From Candidatus Rokuibacteriota bacterium (GTDB taxonomy: Bacteria; Methylomirabilota; Methylomirabilia; Rokubacteriales; CSP1-6): a DNA stretch of 64,000 nucleotides. The stretch spans positions 1 to 64,000 of the forward strand of contig QHSL01000067.1 in assembly GCA_003220435.1 (NCBI GenBank), written 5' to 3'. The notes under the pieces are model-generated. The model was not told where the DNA came from. It ran no database searches and was given only the letters and a program-made list of their open reading frames with translations. The translations under genes were made by a program, and so were the position numbers. Below are positions 15,487-27,694 of the stretch, one piece after another. How positions within the stretch are numbered: the stretch's first letter is position 1; every line of letters begins with the position of its first letter.

Positions 15487-18198
15487 TTACTTGGACTGCG
15501 AAAGAGCGCGCAGGGTCTCCTCGAGCCGCTTCTGCTCGGCGCCGTAGCCCGTCCAGTCGCCCCGTCGCAACGCGTCCTGAGACCGCGTCCAGATCTCCCA
15601 GGCTCGCTGGGCGAGCTGCGGTCGGGTGCCGGCGACGCTCTCGGCCAGAGCGCCGGCCGGCGCCGACGTGGCGCCGACCGCGGTGGCCGGCCGCCCGCCG
15701 AAGATGCGCGAGAGGGATTGCTCGAGCGTCTGCTCCATCGCGATCTGGTTGCCGTACGCGACGATCACGCGCCGGAGCTCCGGCAGCGCCCCCTGCTCGG
15801 AGGCGGCCAGGTAGAGCGGCTGGACGTAGATGAGCGACTGGTCCACCGGGATCGCCAGCAGGGAGCCGCGGATGACGGTCGAGCCGCGCTGGTTCCACAA
15901 CGAGAGCTGCTGGGAGATGATCGGATCCTGATCGATTCGCGCGTCGATCTGGCGCGGCCCGTAGACGAGCTTCTGCTTGGGGAAGTTGAAGACGATCAGC
16001 CGGCCGTAGTTCGGGGGGTCGGACCGTCCGGCCATCCACGCGATCATGTTGTCCCGCCGCGCCGGATTGAAGAGCGTGAGCAGGATGAACTCCTCCCTCT
16101 GCTCCGCGGGCAGCCGCATGATCGTGTAGTAGGGCTCCATGTCGCGGTCGCGGCCCTCGATCGACCGCCGCGGCACGGCCCACAGGTCCTCCTTGTTGTA
16201 GAACACCTGGGGATCGAGCATGTGGTAGGTCGCGTACTTGCGCGCCTGGATCGCGAAGAGGTCCTCCGGGTAGCGGATGTGCCGCCGGAGCCCCTCCGGC
16301 ATCTGGTCGATCGGCTTGAGCAGCTTCGGGAAGGCGCCGGCGTAGGCGCGCACGATCGGGTCGGTCGCGTCGGCCAGATAGAACGTCACGGTGCCGTGGT
16401 AGGCGTCGATCGCCACCTTCACCGAGTTCCGGATGTAGTTGCCGATGCCGGGCACCGGGTCGGAGTACGGATACCGGTCCGTCGTCGTATAGCCGTCCAG
16501 CAGCCAGATCAGGCGCCCGTCGTCGTCGATGACCAGGTACGGATCCCGGTCGTAGCGGAAGAACGGCGCGATCTGCCGGACGCGGCGGGCGACCGCCCGG
16601 TGCATCATGATGCGGCTGTCGTCGGTGAGATCGTTGGACAGCAGGATCTTGATCTCGCCGAACCGCACCGCGAACGCGACCTTCCGGGCGAACGAGGAGA
16701 TCGGGACACCGCCGCTTCCGCTGTAGGTCGTGTAGACGTTCTGGTCTCCGGAGGGATAGTCGAGCTCCTGCGACCGCGTCTTCACCAGGACGAAGTCGTT
16801 GGACTGTTCGCCGTAGTAGATCTGCGGGCGCGTGATCTTCGGGAACCCACCGCTCGACTGGGGAGGGATGTCCTTCACGAGGAGCTCGGGCAGCCCCTCG
16901 GCGGTGACCCGGTTGACCGGCCCCACCACCGCGCCATACCCGTGGGTGTAAGTCAGGTGCTCGTTGATGAAGCCCGGGCTCTGCAGGTGCTGATAGGACA
17001 GCTCGCGAGGCGACAGCATGAGCTGGCGGTACTCGCCGTTCACGACGTACCGATCGTTATCGACGTCGACGAACTTGTAGTAGGTGCGGATCTCCTGGAG
17101 TTGCCCGAAGGTGCGGAGCAGCGGTCGGTAGTCCCACAGCCGGATGTTCTTGATGGTCGCGCCGTTGCGCTCGAGCGCGCGGGCGTCCAGCGCCTCGTCG
17201 GCGGGGAACTCGCGCTCGACGATTCGGTCGAGCCCGTAGGCCTGGCGGGTCATACGGATGTTGTGGCCGATGAACGGCCGCTCGGCCGCGAGCTCGTTCG
17301 GCGTCACCCGGAAGCGCTGGAGAAGCGCCGGGTAGATCCCGAGACCCAGCACCCACACCAGGGTCAGCGCGATCAGGCCGCCCGCGACCAGGCGCAAGCC
17401 GGCCCGCGCGATTTGGGCGAGGCACGCGACCCCGCACAGCGCCGCGAACACCGCGAGGGCGCCGAGCACGGGCAGCGACGCGTAGATGTCCGAGTACGCC
17501 GCGCCGAACACGATGCCGCGCGGCGAGAAGACCAGGTCGAATCGATCGAGCCAGAAGCCGATCGCCTTGAGTCCCAGTGCCAGCGCGCCGAGCACCAGCA
17601 GGTGCGTGCGGGCGCCGGCGGCCAGCCGTGGGCCGCGGGTCGTCAGCACGAGGCTGCGCTGGAGCACGTACACGGCGAGGGTCAGGACGATCGTGGCGAT
17701 CACGAGCGTGCTGGCCCAGCCGTGGAGCAGACGCCAGAACGGCAGCACGAAGACGAAGAACGCGAGGTCATGGCCGAAGAGCGGATCGGCCGACCCGAAC
17801 GGCGTTGCGTTGAAGTAGCCGAGAACCGTCTCCCAGTGGACGGTGGCGCGCATCCCGGACGCCAACGAGATGAGCGCCAGCACGATCGGCAGGAAGCGGC
17901 GGATCAGCGGCTCGATGACCACCCGGCCGGGTAGCCCCAGCTGGTCCTCGAGCTCCCAGATCACGTCCGGCGCCGCCGTGCGGGCCGCGAACGTCAGGTT
18001 GGCGTAGAGGAAGATGAGGACGACGATCGCCAGCGCCGCGAAGAGCGAGCCGCGGAGCGAGAGGGTCTTCACGAAGACGTCCGTGTACCCGACCTCGCCG
18101 AACCAGAGCCAATCCGTGTACAGCGGCACGATTTGAGCGAGGAGGCTCAGGCCGAGCAGGACCAGGAGCAGTACGAGGATCGGCTGGGGCCGGTTCAT
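15487..18198 (-). CDS. UPF0182 family integral membrane protein
   Basis: A 903-residue member of the uncharacterised UPF0182 (COG1615) family, found across many phyla. Residues 1 to about 320 contain around seven hydrophobic helices. The remaining 580 residues look soluble and include family hallmarks such as NEHLTYTHGYG, the segment after it ending PVNRVTAEGLPELLVKDIP, and RPQIYYGEQSNDFVLV. The family length is normally 900-1000, so this one is complete. No function is established. It is transcribed after sahH with a 22-base gap and before the hydroxyacid dehydrogenase, with no obvious metabolic link. Confidence 0.9.
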   Translation of the reverse strand: MNRPQPILVLLLVLLGLSLLAQIVPLYTDWLWFGEVGYTDVFVKTLSLRGSLFAALAIVVLIFLYANLTFAARTAAPDVIWELEDQLGLPGRVVIEPLIRRFLPIVLALISLASGMRATVHWETVLGYFNATPFGSADPLFGHDLAFFVFVLPFWRLLHGWASTLVIATIVLTLAVYVLQRSLVLTTRGPRLAAGARTHLLVLGALALGLKAIGFWLDRFDLVFSPRGIVFGAAYSDIYASLPVLGALAVFAALCGVACLAQIARAGLRLVAGGLIALTLVWVLGLGIYPALLQRFRVTPNELAAERPFIGHNIRMTRQAYGLDRIVEREFPADEALDARALERNGATIKNIRLWDYRPLLRTFGQLQEIRTYYKFVDVDNDRYVVNGEYRQLMLSPRELSYQHLQSPGFINEHLTYTHGYGAVVGPVNRVTAEGLPELLVKDIPPQSSGGFPKITRPQIYYGEQSNDFVLVKTRSQELDYPSGDQNVYTTYSGSGGVPISSFARKVAFAVRFGEIKILLSNDLTDDSRIMMHRAVARRVRQIAPFFRYDRDPYLVIDDDGRLIWLLDGYTTTDRYPYSDPVPGIGNYIRNSVKVAIDAYHGTVTFYLADATDPIVRAYAGAFPKLLKPIDQMPEGLRRHIRYPEDLFAIQARKYATYHMLDPQVFYNKEDLWAVPRRSIEGRDRDMEPYYTIMRLPAEQREEFILLTLFNPARRDNMIAWMAGRSDPPNYGRLIVFNFPKQKLVYGPRQIDARIDQDPIISQQLSLWNQRGSTVIRGSLLAIPVDQSLIYVQPLYLAASEQGALPELRRVIVAYGNQIAMEQTLEQSLSRIFGGRPATAVGATSAPAGALAESVAGTRPQLAQRAWEIWTRSQDALRRGDWTGYGAEQKRLEETLRALSQSK

Positions 18199-18220
18199 CG
18201 GCGGCGACGGAGGAGCGCGG

Positions 18221-20772
<2,552 letters not shown>

Positions 20773-20842
20773 CAGCATCCTCCCGCGCATCGCGCTCGGC
20801 GATGCACGCGGAGCAACTCTAACACGGAAATCGGCGTCGGCG

Positions 20843-21889
20843 CTAAGCGGTGCGCAGTCGTCGCTTCAGCTCGTCGAGCAACTCCACCGGCCAGGGGTCG
20901 AGCCCGCTCCCGACCGCGAGGTAGTAGCTCGTCCACGCCCCGAGGTACGCCAGCCCGAGGAGCTTCGCGGCGCGGCCGGCGCCCCGCGCCCAGCACTCGC
21001 TCGCGTCGCTGCCCGCCTCCACGATCAACTCGCGGAGCAGCGTGAAGCGTCGAGCGATCGCGGGCGGCTCGTCGCGATCCCGCAGCAGGACCGCGTGCAT
21101 CCGCTTGGCGGCGGGCGCCCGCCACGCCTCGACTTCGTTGTGATTCATCTCCGGGATCGCGCCGGCGACCGCCAGCCGCTTGGCGTTCTCCTCGATGTCG
21201 GTCTTCCAACGATAGGCGACCCCGGCGGTGGCGGGCCCGCCGTAGATCGCCGGCATGCGCGCGCCCACCGCGAGGGCCAGGCGCTTGGCTTCGTTGTGCG
21301 CCGCGGGGCACGTCGGCTCCAGCTCGTCGGCCAGCGCCGTCACGACGTCGACGGCCTCGCCGACCTCGGCGCCGCTCGCGACGGCGAGCCCAGCGTCGCT
21401 CAGGACTCGCCAGGAGGCGAGGAACAGATAGCCGAGCGCCATCCGCGGCATCAATCCGTCGGGCAGCTTCACCCACGGCAGGCCGCGCGTGCGCGCGAGC
21501 TCGCCCAGGCGGCCGCCCGCGGTGAGCGCGACCACCGGCACGCGCCGCTCGACGGCCGTCTCGAAGGCGGAGATCGCTTCCTCGGTGTCCCCGGAGTACG
21601 ACGACGCGACGACCAACGCGTGCGGGCCGACGATCGGCGGCACCCCATACCCGCGATGGACAACGACGGGCACGTCGAGGCGCTCGGCCCCGCACGCTGC
21701 GAGCAGATCCGCGCCGGCGGCCGATCCCCCCATCCCGGCGAGCACCACGAGCCCGGGCCGGGGGCCCGACAGGCGCGGCGACGCGACGAGGGTCAGCGCG
21801 GACCGGCACTGCGCCGGGAACCCGCTCAACACCTCGCGCGCGCGATGCGGGTCGGCTCGCTCGACGAGACGTGGGTCGTCGAGGTTCAT
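20843..21889 (-). CDS. Bifunctional phosphoglucose / phosphomannose isomerase
   Basis: A 348-residue SIS-domain enzyme of the archaeal/bacterial bifunctional PGI-PMI type, which interconverts fructose-6-phosphate with glucose- or mannose-6-phosphate. The sugar-phosphate site is visible in [12 protein letters not shown] and [13 protein letters not shown], and the family-specific motif [11 protein letters not shown] carries the catalytic His. It is translationally coupled to the GH57 gene (ATGA overlap at 21886-21889), which supports a joint role in glucan and sugar-phosphate metabolism. A classical PGI was not seen in the window. Confidence 0.9.
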   Translation of the reverse strand: MNLDDPRLVERADPHRAREVLSGFPAQCRSALTLVASPRLSGPRPGLVVLAGMGGSAAGADLLAACGAERLDVPVVVHRGYGVPPIVGPHALVVASSYSGDTEEAISAFETAVERRVPVVALTAGGRLGELARTRGLPWVKLPDGLMPRMALGYLFLASWRVLSDAGLAVASGAEVGEAVDVVTALADELEPTCPAAHNEAKRLALAVGARMPAIYGGPATAGVAYRWKTDIEENAKRLAVAGAIPEMNHNEVEAWRAPAAKRMHAVLLRDRDEPPAIARRFTLLRELIVEAGSDASECWARGAGRAAKLLGLAYLGAWTSYYLAVGSGLDPWPVELLDELKRRLRTA

Positions 21890-23979
21890 CGGCGGGCCAG
21901 CGTCACCGTCGTGACGAGCGAGCATTCGTCGCCCAGCGCTCCGTCGAGGCGCCAGACGAGCAGGAGCGCGGTGCCCTGATAGATGCGCTCGAATCCGCTC
22001 TCGGAGACCGACACCGTCTCCACCGGACCCCACGCGAATTCGGCGGCGGGGCTCCAGCGCAGCCGCGCCTCGACGCCCGCCCACTCGTCGACCAGGGCCA
22101 CGCCCGACCGGCCGGGCTCGCGCCCCGAGCTTCCAAGCGTCGGACGCGCCGCGAGATCGAGGTAGCGATCCGGCGCGTTCCCGGCGGTGAGGGCCAGGTT
22201 CCACTGCACCGCGAAGCGTCCGGCGAGCGACTGCCGCGGCGCGGCTCGCATCCGGTAGTGGACTTCGACGGTCTCGTCGCGAAGCGTCACCCGTTTCTCG
22301 AGGCCGAACGGCGCCGCGGGCGTTGGGTGGCGCGACAAGACGACGACGACACCGTTGGCGGCCTCCTCCACCACGCAGTCGACACGCTCGGCGCCCACGA
22401 CCGCACGCGCCGCCGCCCACGGCGCGACCGGATCGATCGGCGCGTCGCCGTCGTCGAAGAATCCCTCGATCAGCGACCCGCGGCGGAGCCCGTCATACGC
22501 CAGCGCCGCGTCGAGCCCGGGCTCCTTGGCCGTCGCTGCCTCGTGGATCGTCCGCGCGGAGGCGCCCGCCGCCGCGGCCTGCGCCCGTACCCGGTCGTGA
22601 TACGCCTCGGGCCGGCGCGTGAGGACGTCGCCGAGGTCGAGTCCCGTCTCGAAGTATCCGAGCTCGGTCAGCATCCCGCCCGCCTCGGGATCGAGGGTCA
22701 CTGCCAGCGCGCTCGTGCGCACCGACACCTCCCCACGGCCCTCGCCGCTGCCGTCATCGCGCGTCCAGCCGACGGCGGGCGCCGCGCCCGCCTCGACCAG
22801 GGACCGCTCCGCCTCCAGCAGGGCCGTCTTCACCGCCCGCCGCAGGTGGGGCAGATAGCAGCCGCCGAACACGCCGTGCCAGTACGCGTCGTTCGCCTGG
22901 CCGCGCCAGAGTGCCTCGCGGGCGGCGACCAGGCGCGCGTCTTCGGGGCGCCGCGCGAGCGCCCCGTGGATCGCACGCGAGAGCCGCAGCATCTTCCAGT
23001 ACGTGTCGCCGACCTCCGGGTATTTGACGAGAAAGCTTCGCCAGAAGCCACCGCGCAACAGGGAGGCCACGCGCTCGCCGTCGGCGAGCCGGCTGATCTC
23101 GTGCTTGGCGGCTTCCAGCGCGCGGCCGGCCTCGACGGGCAGCGCCCATTCGCCCATCTCCCGATACGATGCCGTCGGCAGGTAGACGCGACCGCTCGCC
23201 GGCCGCCGCTCGACGACGTCGGCGAGCGTCGCCAGCTCGAGCCAGCTGGTGGACAGGAGCCGGTCGAAGAAGCGGTCGAGCCACCCGCCCGCGTACACGT
23301 GGGCGTGGGTACCGGGCCAGACGCCGAACTTCTCGCCGTCGTCGACCATCGTGAGCGCCGCCACGCTGCCGCGGCGTCCGGCCAGGTACTCGAGCGTCTC
23401 GTTCACCTCGGCGAACGGGATCAGATAGCGGAGCCGCTGGCTGATCGGGAAGACGCGCAGCGTGAAGCCCTGCTCGTCCGTCAGGTAGTACCCGCCGAGA
23501 CCGTCGGCGTCGAGGCCGGCGAGCGCGAAGTGGCGGTCGTCGACCAGGACGTACTCGACCCCGGCCTCGCTCAGGGGTTTGGGCAGGTAGGGCTCCCACA
23601 CGCGCTCGGCGAGCCACATCCCGCGGGGCCGCACCCCGAAGTGCGCCTTGAGGAACGACGTGAGCCGCTCGATCTGCCCGATCTTGTCGTGATCCGGCAG
23701 GACGGCGAGGATCGGCTCGTAGAAGCCGCCGGTCAGCAGCTCGATCTGGCCGCGCGCGGCGAGGCTTCCGAGCAGATCGAAGGTCCGCGGCGACCGCTCA
23801 CGCAGCCACTCGAGCAGGCTCCCGGTGCAGTGCACGCTCAGACGAATCTCCGGGCGCGCGTCGAGCCGCTCGAGGAACGGACGGTACGCGCGCTCCGTCG
23901 CTTCGACGAGGACGTGATCGAAGTTGCCGACCGGCTGGTGGTTGTGAATGCCGAAGCAGAACGCCAACCGGTCCGTCAT
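21886..23979 (-). CDS. GH57 4-alpha-glucanotransferase / alpha-amylase-type enzyme
   Basis: A 697-residue glycoside hydrolase family 57 enzyme. It begins with the diagnostic GIHNHQPVGNF, has the nucleophile motif WLAERVWEP (Glu125) and the acid motif TMVDDGEKFG (Asp213 or Asp214). These positions fit the numbering known for the Thermococcus 4-alpha-glucanotransferase. The C-terminal half (from about residue 400) is beta-rich, as in the domains that follow the barrel in these transferases. It would disproportionate maltodextrins or glycogen chains. No signal peptide is seen, so it acts in the cytoplasm. It forms a pair with the PGI/PMI gene and is followed by rapZ upstream at 14 bases. Confidence 0.88.
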   Translation of the reverse strand: MTDRLAFCFGIHNHQPVGNFDHVLVEATERAYRPFLERLDARPEIRLSVHCTGSLLEWLRERSPRTFDLLGSLAARGQIELLTGGFYEPILAVLPDHDKIGQIERLTSFLKAHFGVRPRGMWLAERVWEPYLPKPLSEAGVEYVLVDDRHFALAGLDADGLGGYYLTDEQGFTLRVFPISQRLRYLIPFAEVNETLEYLAGRRGSVAALTMVDDGEKFGVWPGTHAHVYAGGWLDRFFDRLLSTSWLELATLADVVERRPASGRVYLPTASYREMGEWALPVEAGRALEAAKHEISRLADGERVASLLRGGFWRSFLVKYPEVGDTYWKMLRLSRAIHGALARRPEDARLVAAREALWRGQANDAYWHGVFGGCYLPHLRRAVKTALLEAERSLVEAGAAPAVGWTRDDGSGEGRGEVSVRTSALAVTLDPEAGGMLTELGYFETGLDLGDVLTRRPEAYHDRVRAQAAAAGASARTIHEAATAKEPGLDAALAYDGLRRGSLIEGFFDDGDAPIDPVAPWAAARAVVGAERVDCVVEEAANGVVVVLSRHPTPAAPFGLEKRVTLRDETVEVHYRMRAAPRQSLAGRFAVQWNLALTAGNAPDRYLDLAARPTLGSSGREPGRSGVALVDEWAGVEARLRWSPAAEFAWGPVETVSVSESGFERIYQGTALLLVWRLDGALGDECSLVTTVTLARR

Positions 23980-23992
23980 CCGCGCGCCCCGA

Positions 23993-24865
23993 CTACTCGC
24001 GCTCGAGATCGCGGTGCACGACGGTCGGCGCGTACCCGAGGCCGGCGAGGAACCGCCTGAGCTCCTCCACGAGCGTCACCGAGCGGTGTCGGCCGCCGGT
24101 GCAGCCGATCGCGACGGTGAGGTAGGCCTTCCCCTCGCGCTCGTAGCACGGCAGGACGAACTTCAGGAAATCCTCCAGGTGGCGGAGCATCTCCCGGCTC
24201 ACGTCGTGGTCGAGCACGAAGGCGCGCACGCGCTCGTGGCGACCGTCGAGCGGGCGGAGCGTGGGCTCGAAATGCGGGTTGGGCAGGAAGCGGACGTCGA
24301 ACACGAGGTCGGCGTCGAACGGCATGCCGTGCTTGAAGCCGAACGACACCAGCGAGGTGGCGAGGCCGGGCCGGAGCTTGGGGGCGACGTACAGCTCGAC
24401 CAGCCGGTCCTTGAGCTGGTGGACGGTCAGCGCGGAGGTGTCGAAGATCCGGTCGGCGACCTCGCGCAGATCCGACAGCGCCTTGCGTTCGGCCCGGATC
24501 CCGTCCAGGACGCTGCCCTCGCCGGCCAGCGGATGGCGCCGGCGCGTCTCGTGGTAGCGGCGCACCAGCGCCTCTTCGCTCGCCTCCAGGAACAGCACCT
24601 CCACCGCATGGCCCCGGAGCCGGAGCTCGCGGATGGTGTCCAGGAGGCGCGAGAGATAGGCGCCCTCGCGCACGTCGACGCCGAGCGCCACCCGCTGGAT
24701 GGGCTGCTCGGATCGCATGATCAGGTCGGCGAAGGTCGGGATGAGCGTCGTGGGCAGGTTGTCGACGCAGAAGAACCCCATGTCCTCGAAGCACTTGATC
24801 GCGTAGCTCTTGCCGGCTCCGCTGAGGCCGGTGATGACCACGAACGACAGCGGCACCGCCATCAA
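23993..24865 (-). CDS. rapZ: RNase adapter / nucleotide-binding protein RapZ
   Basis: A 290-residue P-loop protein of the RapZ/YvcJ family. The Walker A motif GLSGAGKS is at residues 13-20, followed by the family motif FEDMGFFCVDNLP. The C-terminal domain ends with IGCTGGRHRSVTLVEEL, the usual signature of the ligand-binding part. In enterobacteria RapZ targets a small RNA for RNase E to tune glucosamine-6-phosphate synthase; in other phyla the target is unknown. Two adjacent ATG codons exist (24865, 24862). It follows rpoN at 32 bases, the common arrangement, but the hibernation factor gene often found between them is absent. Confidence 0.93.
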   Translation of the reverse strand: MMAVPLSFVVITGLSGAGKSYAIKCFEDMGFFCVDNLPTTLIPTFADLIMRSEQPIQRVALGVDVREGAYLSRLLDTIRELRLRGHAVEVLFLEASEEALVRRYHETRRRHPLAGEGSVLDGIRAERKALSDLREVADRIFDTSALTVHQLKDRLVELYVAPKLRPGLATSLVSFGFKHGMPFDADLVFDVRFLPNPHFEPTLRPLDGRHERVRAFVLDHDVSREMLRHLEDFLKFVLPCYEREGKAYLTVAIGCTGGRHRSVTLVEELRRFLAGLGYAPTVVHRDLERE

Positions 24866-24897
24866 CTAGGCTCCCGCCGCGCGGGCGGCCTCGGGGC

Positions 24898-26364
24898 TCA
24901 CCGTTTGCGTGGCGCCAGCCGACGCTGGTGCGAGGGCAGGATGCCGAGCTCCTCGCGGTACTTGGCCACCGTGCGCCGTGCGATCGTGAGCCCGCGCTTC
25001 TGCAGCGCCTGCGCGACCTCCTGGTCGGACTGCGGCTTCGCCGCATCCTCGGCCGCCAGGATGTCCTGGATCATCTTCTTGACCGAGACCGACGACACCA
25101 TCTCGCCGTCGCCCGACGCGATGCCGCTGTGGAAGAAGAACTTGAGCTCGAACAGCCCCTGCGGGGTCTCGACGTACTTGTTGGTCGTGACCCGGCTGAT
25201 CGTCGACTCGTGCATCCCGATGTCCTCGCCGACATCGCGCAGCGACAGCGGCCGCAGGTGGGCGAGCCCGCGGTCGAGAAACGCGCGCTGGAACTTGACG
25301 ATCGACTGCGTCACCTTGCGCAGCGTGCGCTGCCGCTGGTCCACGCTCTTGATCAGCCACAGCGCCGACCGCAGCTTCTGCTCGACGTACTGGCGGGCGT
25401 CGTTGCCCGAGCCCCGGAGGAGCGAGCGGTAGAGCGAGTTGACCCGCAGCCGCGGGATTCCGTCCTCGTTGAGGACAATGGTGTACTCGTCGCCGAGCTT
25501 GTACACGAAAACGTCCGGGACGATGTAGCGCGAGTCGTTGCCGCCGAAGCGCCGGCCGGGCTTCGGCTCGAGCGCCATGATCTCCTCGACCGACTCCATG
25601 ATGCGATCGAGGGAGAGCTTCAGGGCTCGCGCGATGTCGGCGTAGCGGCGGCGGCTCAGGTCCTCGAAGTGCGCCTCGACGATCTCGACCGACACCGGGT
25701 CCGGTAGCGGATCGCGCTTGAGCTGGAGCAGGAGGCATTCCTGGATGTTCCGGGCCGCCACGCCGGGCGGGTCGAAGCCCTGCACGATCGCCAGGACCGC
25801 GGCCACCTGCTCGGCGGTGGCGCCACACCGCTGAGCGATCTCCTCCAGGTCGGCGCGGAGGTACCCATCCTCGTCGAGGTTGCCGATGATCTGCGTGCCG
25901 ATCCGACGCACGGCGGCTTCCTCGGACGCGAACCGCAGCTGCTCCTCGAGGTGGTCGGTCAGCGAAGCCTGATTGCGGACGATGTTCTCGAACGGAGGGT
26001 CGTCGCGGTCCTCCTGCGAGACCAGCGAGCGCTCCTCGTAGTCGTCGTCGCCGGCGGCGGACATGATCGCGTTGAAGTCGAACGGCAGCTCGTCCGTCTG
26101 GCGCTCGGTGGTCGGCGGGGCGTCGGTGGTGATCTGCTCGACCGTCGGCGTCGGCGGCGTGTCCGCGGTGACGGGCGCGTCGGCGGGCGTCTCCGGCGTG
26201 TCCGGGGTGACTTCCTCCAGCAGGGGATTCTCGAGCAGCTCCTTGTCGACGACCTCCTGGAGCTCGAGCGTGGAGAGCTGCAACAGCTGAATCGCCTGCT
26301 GCAACAGCGGGGTCATCACGACCCGCTGGCTCTGCCGTAGCGAGAGGCGCGCCTCCATGGCCAT
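24898..26364 (-). CDS. rpoN: RNA polymerase sigma-54 factor
   Basis: The 488-residue alternative sigma factor that directs RNA polymerase to -24/-12 promoters with enhancer-binding proteins. Region I is the Gln/Leu-rich N-terminus (SLRQSQRVVMTPLLQQAIQL). An acidic, Thr/Pro-rich region II follows (about 60-110), then the core-binding domain, the helix-turn-helix, and an intact RpoN box ARRTVAKYRE near the C-terminus. It lies within the lpt-rapZ operon, downstream of lptB by 20 bases, as in many proteobacteria and relatives. No enhancer-binding protein is in the window. Confidence 0.96.
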   Translation of the reverse strand: MAMEARLSLRQSQRVVMTPLLQQAIQLLQLSTLELQEVVDKELLENPLLEEVTPDTPETPADAPVTADTPPTPTVEQITTDAPPTTERQTDELPFDFNAIMSAAGDDDYEERSLVSQEDRDDPPFENIVRNQASLTDHLEEQLRFASEEAAVRRIGTQIIGNLDEDGYLRADLEEIAQRCGATAEQVAAVLAIVQGFDPPGVAARNIQECLLLQLKRDPLPDPVSVEIVEAHFEDLSRRRYADIARALKLSLDRIMESVEEIMALEPKPGRRFGGNDSRYIVPDVFVYKLGDEYTIVLNEDGIPRLRVNSLYRSLLRGSGNDARQYVEQKLRSALWLIKSVDQRQRTLRKVTQSIVKFQRAFLDRGLAHLRPLSLRDVGEDIGMHESTISRVTTNKYVETPQGLFELKFFFHSGIASGDGEMVSSVSVKKMIQDILAAEDAAKPQSDQEVAQALQKRGLTIARRTVAKYREELGILPSHQRRLAPRKR

Positions 26365-26384
26365 GGTGGGTTCCCCGCCGCCGC

Positions 26385-27107
26385 CTAGAGCGCGAACCGG
26401 TCGCCCAGGTAGTTCTCGCGGGCGACTGGACTGGTGGCGATCTCGTTGGCGGTGCCGGCCACGAGGATCTTGCCGTCGTAGAGGATGTAGGCACGGTCGG
26501 TGATGGCGAGAGTCTCCCTCACGTTGTGATCCGTGATGAGGATCCCGATGCCACGCTCACGGAGGCGGGCCACGATCTCTTGGATGTCGCCGATCGCGAT
26601 GGGATCTATTCCCGTAAACGGCTCGTCGAGCAGCAGGTACTGGGGCGAGGTCACCAGCGCGCGGGTGATCTCGAGCCGCCGGCGCTCGCCGCCGGAGAGC
26701 GTGTAGGCCGGGTAGTGCGAGAGCGGGGTGAGGTCGAGCTCGGCCAGGAGCTCCTGGACCCGCGCGCGGCGCTCGGCGCCCGACAGGTCGAGCGTCTCGA
26801 GGATCGCCAACAGATTCTCCTCGACCGTCAACTTCCGGAACACGGAGGACTCCTGCGGCAGGTAGCCGACGCCCATGCGGCAGCGCTGGTACATCGGCAG
26901 CGACGTGATCTCCTGGCCCTCTAGGAAGATGCGGCCGCCGTCGGACGCCAGCAGGCCCACCATCATGTAGAACGACGTGGTCTTGCCCGCGCCGTTGGGG
27001 CCCAGCAGACCCACGACCTCGCCGCGCTGGATGTCGAGCGAGACCGAGTCGACCACCTTACGGCTCTTGAACCACTTCACCAGGCCCTGCGCGACGAGGC
27101 CCTCCAT
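26385..27107 (-). CDS. lptB: LPS export ABC transporter ATPase LptB
   Basis: Cytoplasmic ATPase that powers extraction of LPS from the inner membrane through LptFG. The 240 residues carry Walker A GPNGAGKT (36-43), the LptB-typical YLPQESSVFRKLTVEENL, signature LSGGERRRLEITRAL and Walker B YLLLDEPFTGID. The gene begins two bases after lptA ends, and rpoN follows, so lptC-lptA-lptB-rpoN-rapZ read as one transcript from the promoter at 28255-28284. Its permease partner is the fused lptFG gene at 2154-4517. Confidence 0.95.
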   Translation of the reverse strand: MEGLVAQGLVKWFKSRKVVDSVSLDIQRGEVVGLLGPNGAGKTTSFYMMVGLLASDGGRIFLEGQEITSLPMYQRCRMGVGYLPQESSVFRKLTVEENLLAILETLDLSGAERRARVQELLAELDLTPLSHYPAYTLSGGERRRLEITRALVTSPQYLLLDEPFTGIDPIAIGDIQEIVARLRERGIGILITDHNVRETLAITDRAYILYDGKILVAGTANEIATSPVARENYLGDRFAL

Positions 27108-27109
27108 CG

Positions 27110-27694
27110 TCAGTTCTTGCAGGGCTCGGTCGGCCGACGCGCCGGTTGCGAGGTCTCCCGTTTTTCGTCGTCGCGGGGGAAGAACACTGCCTTGACCCGC
27201 TCCTGCTTGCCGCCCTCGACGAGCGACCGGTCCTGGGAGAGAAAGATCGTAATCGTGTCGCCGGACACGACGTTGTCATCCTGCCACGCCCGCGCGTTGC
27301 CGATCAGTGTCACCCGCTGCTCGAGATCGAAGTACTCCGCGCGCTGGGCCGTCGCGGTGCGGCAGTCGCGGGTGACGACCCGGACGTTTCCGGTCGAGAC
27401 GGTCCGCTGGACGCGGTCGCCCTTCTCGTCGAGGTACACCTCGACGCGGTCGGCGTACTGGACCGAGTTGTTCTGGCGGGCGACCACGTTTCCACTGAAG
27501 ATCACGAGGCCCTGCTTGCCGAAGCGCTCCATCTTGTCGGCGTCGACCGTGAGCGGCTGCGCGTCCGTCTTGCGCGATCCACTGGTCGGCGCGTTCGCGG
27601 CCGGCGCAGTCGCGGCCGACGGCGTCTGGCCCAGCGCGAGCGTGGACGGCAAGATACTCGCCGCGAGGACGAGGACGGCGGTGACGACCCTCAC
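27110..27694 (-). CDS. lptA: LPS transport periplasmic protein LptA
   Basis: A 194-residue OstA/LptA-type protein that carries LPS across the periplasm on a bridge of beta-jellyroll units. An N-terminal signal peptide (to about residue 23, LALGQ) and a low-complexity Ala/Pro/Thr segment precede the jellyroll, which starts PLTVDADKMERFGKQGLVIF and includes NVVARQNNSVQYADRVEVY. The tail is Arg/Lys-rich. The 5' end overlaps the stop of lptC by four bases and lptB follows within two bases, which supports the assignment. Confidence 0.9.
   Translation of the reverse strand: MRVVTAVLVLAASILPSTLALGQTPSAATAPAANAPTSGSRKTDAQPLTVDADKMERFGKQGLVIFSGNVVARQNNSVQYADRVEVYLDEKGDRVQRTVSTGNVRVVTRDCRTATAQRAEYFDLEQRVTLIGNARAWQDDNVVSGDTITIFLSQDRSLVEGGKQERVKAVFFPRDDEKRETSQPARRPTEPCKN

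Noticed and set aside
14287-17934. A 1215-codon open frame on the plus strand
   Set aside because: It runs antisense to the UPF0182 and dehydrogenase genes, has the low-complexity Arg/Gly/Asp-rich composition expected of a mirror frame in GC-rich DNA, and contains no recognisable domain.
21871-24060. A 729-codon plus-strand frame opposite the GH57 gene
   Set aside because: A mirror frame of a clearly conserved enzyme, with no motif of its own.
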